Source: Bradyrhizobium sp. CB1015 (GTDB taxonomy: Bacteria > Pseudomonadota > Alphaproteobacteria > Rhizobiales > Xanthobacteraceae). From it: DNA of 64,000 nucleotides. The translations under genes were made by a program, and so were the position numbers. The stretch spans positions 3,472,001 through 3,536,000 of the forward strand of contig NZ_CP104174.1 in NCBI RefSeq assembly GCF_025200925.1. The letters are read 5' to 3'. The notes under the pieces were generated by a model. The model was given only the letters and a program-made list of their open reading frames with translations, was not told where the DNA came from and did not search any database. Each line of letters starts with the position of its first letter. The stretch's first letter is position 1. Positions 61,187 through 64,000 of the stretch are shown piece by piece.

Positions 61187-64000
61187 CTATGCGTCGCGAG
61201 CGTGCACCGGCTCCATCCTGTGATGGTCGCCGCAGCCGCCCGCGGTCGGCCGCACGCGCTCCAGCAGGTGCTTGGCCGCAAGCAGATCCGGCGTCTCGAA
61301 GCCCTCGGTGAACTCGCCATAGATCGGCGCGAGCAGCCGGACAGCCTTGGATCTGCGGCCGGTCGCGATCCAGTGTGCGGCGAGATCGGCAGCGATCCGC
61401 AACTGGAATGTCGTCGCGCCGATGGCGCGCGCCTCGGCCAGCGCTTGCTGGAGCCGCTTTTCGGCGCGCAGCGGCTCGCCCGCCTGGAGAAGGATCGCGG
61501 CGTCAACCCTCTGGAGTTCCGACCGGCACCAGCGCTCGCCCTGGCGTTCCTGATGCTCGATCGCCCGCGTGATGGCTTGGCGCGCTTCCGCGATCCGCTC
61601 CTGCTTCAGATAGACGCGGGCGAGGACCGCGAGATAGCTGCCGATCCGCATCAAGAACCGGCATTCAATCAGCTCGTCGATCGCAGCTCGAATATCCTCC
61701 ACCGCGCGTGGATCGCCCCGCCGGTCGCGAAGGCAGGCGGAGAAATAACGCTCGACCGGAACCCAGCGTGAGATGCGCTCGCGTTCCAGGTTGCGGCGCA
61801 GTCGCTCGGTGTAGCTTGCGAGCGCGTCCAGATTGCCGGTTTCGAGCGCGACAGGAAGTGCGGCGAGGCCGAGTGCATTCGACTGCGACACCCAATGGCC
61901 GCTGCGATCAGCGGCGTCGACGGCGTCCTTGGCCAGCCTCGCCGCGTAGTCGGCTTGTCCCTGCATCCACGCCACGAAAGGCAGGTTGAAGCGGACGGTG
62001 ATGAACCGGTAGACTTCGTTCGCATCCTTGCGCGAACGGCTCTCTGCCAGCGAATAAGTCGCCGCGAGGCGATCGAGAACCGGGCGGCTCTTGCTCAACT
62101 CGCCGGCAAAAGCGCGGGCCCAGGCGAGTGCCCGATCGGCTTCGGACGTTGCCGTGAGGTCGCGGTCACGGTCGGCGAGCTCCGTGGCTTCCTCGAGATA
62201 AGTCGTGGCGCGCGCGACCTCGCCAATCTGCAACAGGTAGAAGCCGAAGCCGACCAGGGCCCGCTGCTGATATTCGATGTTGCCGGCCCGCCTTGCAAAG
62301 AGAATGGCATCGAGCCAGGCAATCTCGTTCTCGTTCGACATTTTACGGGCGTAGAATAGGCTCCATCCAAGGGCGCAGGCGAGCTTTGTCTTCGACAGAT
62401 CGTCGCACGGGACGGTCTTGGCCAATGCGAGCGCATCCGCCAACCGCGCCTGCGCTTCCGACAGGATCGACGTTTCCGACCACAAGGTGATCGCCGCAAC
62501 CGTGAGCCTGATCCCGAGCACGGGATCGCCGTGCTCGCCGAATGCCCATGAAAGGGCGGCGCGCAAGTCGGCGATGCGACCAAGGTAGCGCTGGGTCCAA
62601 TCGGCCGGCTCGCGCCATTTCCACTCCTCCTCGGATTGTTCGAACAGCGTGAGGACACGTTGCGCATGACGACGCAGCGCCTGGTCGCAGGCAGGATCGG
62701 CCCGGCGCCGCTCGCCCGCATAGCGGCATGTGCTGTCGAGCAGGCGGTAGCGGAGGCTTGCGCCATGTGCCTGCGCGCTCAGAAGCGATTTGGCAACGAG
62801 ACTGCCGAGGCCGGTGACGACGTCGACTGCCGTGAGCCCTGCCGCCTCGGCGACGAAGACCGCGTCCTCAACCTCGAACGCGTCGCTGAACACCGAGAGC
62901 AGGCCGAACAGTCTGGCTTCGCGCTGCGACAGCAGCCTGAAGCTCCAGTCGATCGTCGCCATCAGCGTTTCATGGCGCGGCGGCGCGCCATCGGCCGCGG
63001 GGGCACGAAAACCCAGATTCTGGTCGAGTAACTGCACCAATTGGCGAGGATTGAACCTGCCGATTTGGGCTGCCGCCAATTCGATGGCCAGCGGGAGGCC
63101 GTCGAGCGAGTGGCAGATTGCGGCGACGGCCTCGCAATCATCGTCGACGAATTGGTAGTCCGCCCATTCGGCGGCGCGGCTAACGAACAACTGCACTGCC
63201 GGGAACCTGACGGCTTGATCGGCGGTCAGGGTCTGGCCGGGTTTTGGTGAGACCAGCGAGCCGAGCCGGACGACATGTTCGGTGGCGGTGCCGAGCGGTT
63301 CTCGGCTCGTCGCAAGCAGCCTGGACGGCGATGTGTCAGCCATGAACCTGCCGGCGAAGATCGTCGTGGCCGGCAGGACGTGCTCGCAATTGTCCAGAAT
63401 GACCAGCATCTGCCGCGGTCTCAGATAGTCGATGGCCGCAGCCAGGCTGTTGTCCGGATTGCCCCTGATGCCGAGGGCTGTCACCAGTGCGGCGCCGAAC
63501 AAAGTCGGGTCGGAGATCGTTGCGAGATCGACGAAGCAGACGCCGTCGCGGCACTGTGGCGCAAACGCCTGGGCTACAGCCAAGGCAACCGTCGTCTTGC
63601 CGATTCCTCCCGCGCCAGCCAGAGTCACGTGCCTGTTGCCGGCCAACAGACCGGTGATTTCGTCGATTTCGGCTTCACGACCAACGATGCCGCGCAGCAA
63701 TGGCGGACTGGGCGAGGGGAGCGGTTCGGCGAGCGCAAGATCGTCCTCGATCTCGCCGATGCTGATCTGCACCTCCGCGATGAACTTGTATCCGCGGCGC
63801 GCCACGGTCGCGATGTAGACGGGCTCGATCTGGGTATCTCCCAGCGAACGCCGCAAGCTCCACATGTTGACCTTGAGATTGCTGTCGTGGAGGAAGGTGC
63901 CCGGCCAGGCCGCCGCCATCAGCTCAGTCTTGCTGACCAGCTCGCCGCAGCGCTGCACCAGCAGCTGCAAAAGCTCGAATGCGCGTCCACCGAGCTTGAC
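61187..64000 (-). CDS. Winged-helix/NB-ARC/TPR transcriptional regulator, N-terminus beyond window
   Basis: At least 937 residues, with the start lying past base 64000. The visible beginning is an OmpR-type winged helix (VKLGGRAFELLQLLVQRCGE up to VARRGYKFIAEV). An NB-ARC/AAA-type ATPase follows, with Walker A GAGGIGKT at visible residues 129-136, the Walker B region QMLVILDNCEHVLP and a sensor-like LATSREPLG. The C-terminal half is helical, TPR-like. It resembles the ATP-binding winged-helix regulators common in soil proteobacteria. The regulated genes and ligand are unknown. Confidence 0.88.
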   Translation of the reverse strand, partial: VKLGGRAFELLQLLVQRCGELVSKTELMAAAWPGTFLHDSNLKVNMWSLRRSLGDTQIEPVYIATVARRGYKFIAEVQISIGEIEDDLALAEPLPSPSPPLLRGIVGREAEIDEITGLLAGNRHVTLAGAGGIGKTTVALAVAQAFAPQCRDGVCFVDLATISDPTLFGAALVTALGIRGNPDNSLAAAIDYLRPRQMLVILDNCEHVLPATTIFAGRFMADTSPSRLLATSREPLGTATEHVVRLGSLVSPKPGQTLTADQAVRFPAVQLFVSRAAEWADYQFVDDDCEAVAAICHSLDGLPLAIELAAAQIGRFNPRQLVQLLDQNLGFRAPAADGAPPRHETLMATIDWSFRLLSQREARLFGLLSVFSDAFEVEDAVFVAEAAGLTAVDVVTGLGSLVAKSLLSAQAHGASLRYRLLDSTCRYAGERRRADPACDQALRRHAQRVLTLFEQSEEEWKWREPADWTQRYLGRIADLRAALSWAFGEHGDPVLGIRLTVAAITLWSETSILSEAQARLADALALAKTVPCDDLSKTKLACALGWSLFYARKMSNENEIAWLDAILFARRAGNIEYQQRALVGFGFYLLQIGEVARATTYLEEATELADRDRDLTATSEADRALAWARAFAGELSKSRPVLDRLAATYSLAESRSRKDANEVYRFITVRFNLPFVAWMQGQADYAARLAKDAVDAADRSGHWVSQSNALGLAALPVALETGNLDALASYTERLRRNLERERISRWVPVERYFSACLRDRRGDPRAVEDIRAAIDELIECRFLMRIGSYLAVLARVYLKQERIAEARQAITRAIEHQERQGERWCRSELQRVDAAILLQAGEPLRAEKRLQQALAEARAIGATTFQLRIAADLAAHWIATGRRSKAVRLLAPIYGEFTEGFETPDLLAAKHLLERVRPTAGGCGDHHRMEPVHARDA

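Noticed and set aside
1..64000. tRNA, rRNA, riboswitch, CRISPR, prophage or insertion-sequence features
   Set aside because: I found no cloverleaf-like sequence, rRNA-like stretch, direct-repeat array, transposase or integrase in either strand by reading; a tool-based search could still find small items.

Overview
The window is high-GC chromosomal DNA from an alphaproteobacterium, most likely Bradyrhizobium or a close relative (inference). The signs are a MucR/Ros-type regulator, many proteins of families common in that group (DUF1491, DUF2336, DUF5330, DUF4332, DUF853), the gene complement overall, and several intergenic palindromic repeats of the kind scattered through Bradyrhizobium genomes. 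I saw no rRNA, tRNA, CRISPR array, prophage or complete insertion sequence.

Layout. 1-2951 (minus): methylmalonyl-CoA mutase large subunit (cut by the window edge) and small subunit, with a GFA-family zinc protein between them. 3033-4751 (minus): folate genes folP-folB-folK. 4984-13678: housekeeping and hypothetical genes (DUF4332, DUF2267-like, a HerA-like ATPase, two GT-C type membrane proteins, an M20 peptidase, a class II aldolase). 14010-22129: regulators and cell-envelope or unknown proteins (MucR, SufE, a PAS sensor kinase overlapping a peptidoglycan-binding protein, DUF1491, DUF2336, a lipoprotein).

22359-27196 (plus) is the most unusual operon: an exported TPR-CHAT protease-like protein of about 1135 residues, a small secreted beta-rich protein, a 65-residue zinc-ribbon protein and a zinc-ribbon membrane protein. 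27227-33005 is a divergent arsenic-resistance locus: arsR-aqpS-arsC on the minus strand, and on the plus strand a second ArsR, a flavoprotein monooxygenase with a Cys-rich repeat tail, and two MFS transporters. 33157-39240 is a copper/silver locus: a Cys/Met-rich secreted protein, a FixH/YtkA-like protein, CusB- and CusA-type efflux subunits and a DUF411 protein. The three substrate methionines of CusA are conserved, and no outer-membrane factor is present.

39339-42428 holds another GFA protein and three small secreted proteins (DUF1259, a concanavalin-like fold, a GlcG/HbpS-like protein). 42463-48007 is an IclR repressor facing an aminotransferase and a polar amino-acid ABC transporter, with palindromic repeats inside the operon that begin at stop codons. 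48072-48854 is a TauE/SafE exporter. 48855-51190 is a patch of clearly lower GC: a secreted protein of unknown family and an HExxH metallopeptidase-like protein with a short RTX array, between two nearly identical 30-base hairpins. 51367-64000 returns to core-like genes: DUF1254/DUF1214 proteins, PBP1A, a YcgN-type cysteine-cluster protein, a DHA2 drug exporter, a GAF sensor kinase, a thiamine-diphosphate enzyme and a large winged-helix/NB-ARC/TPR regulator cut by the window end.
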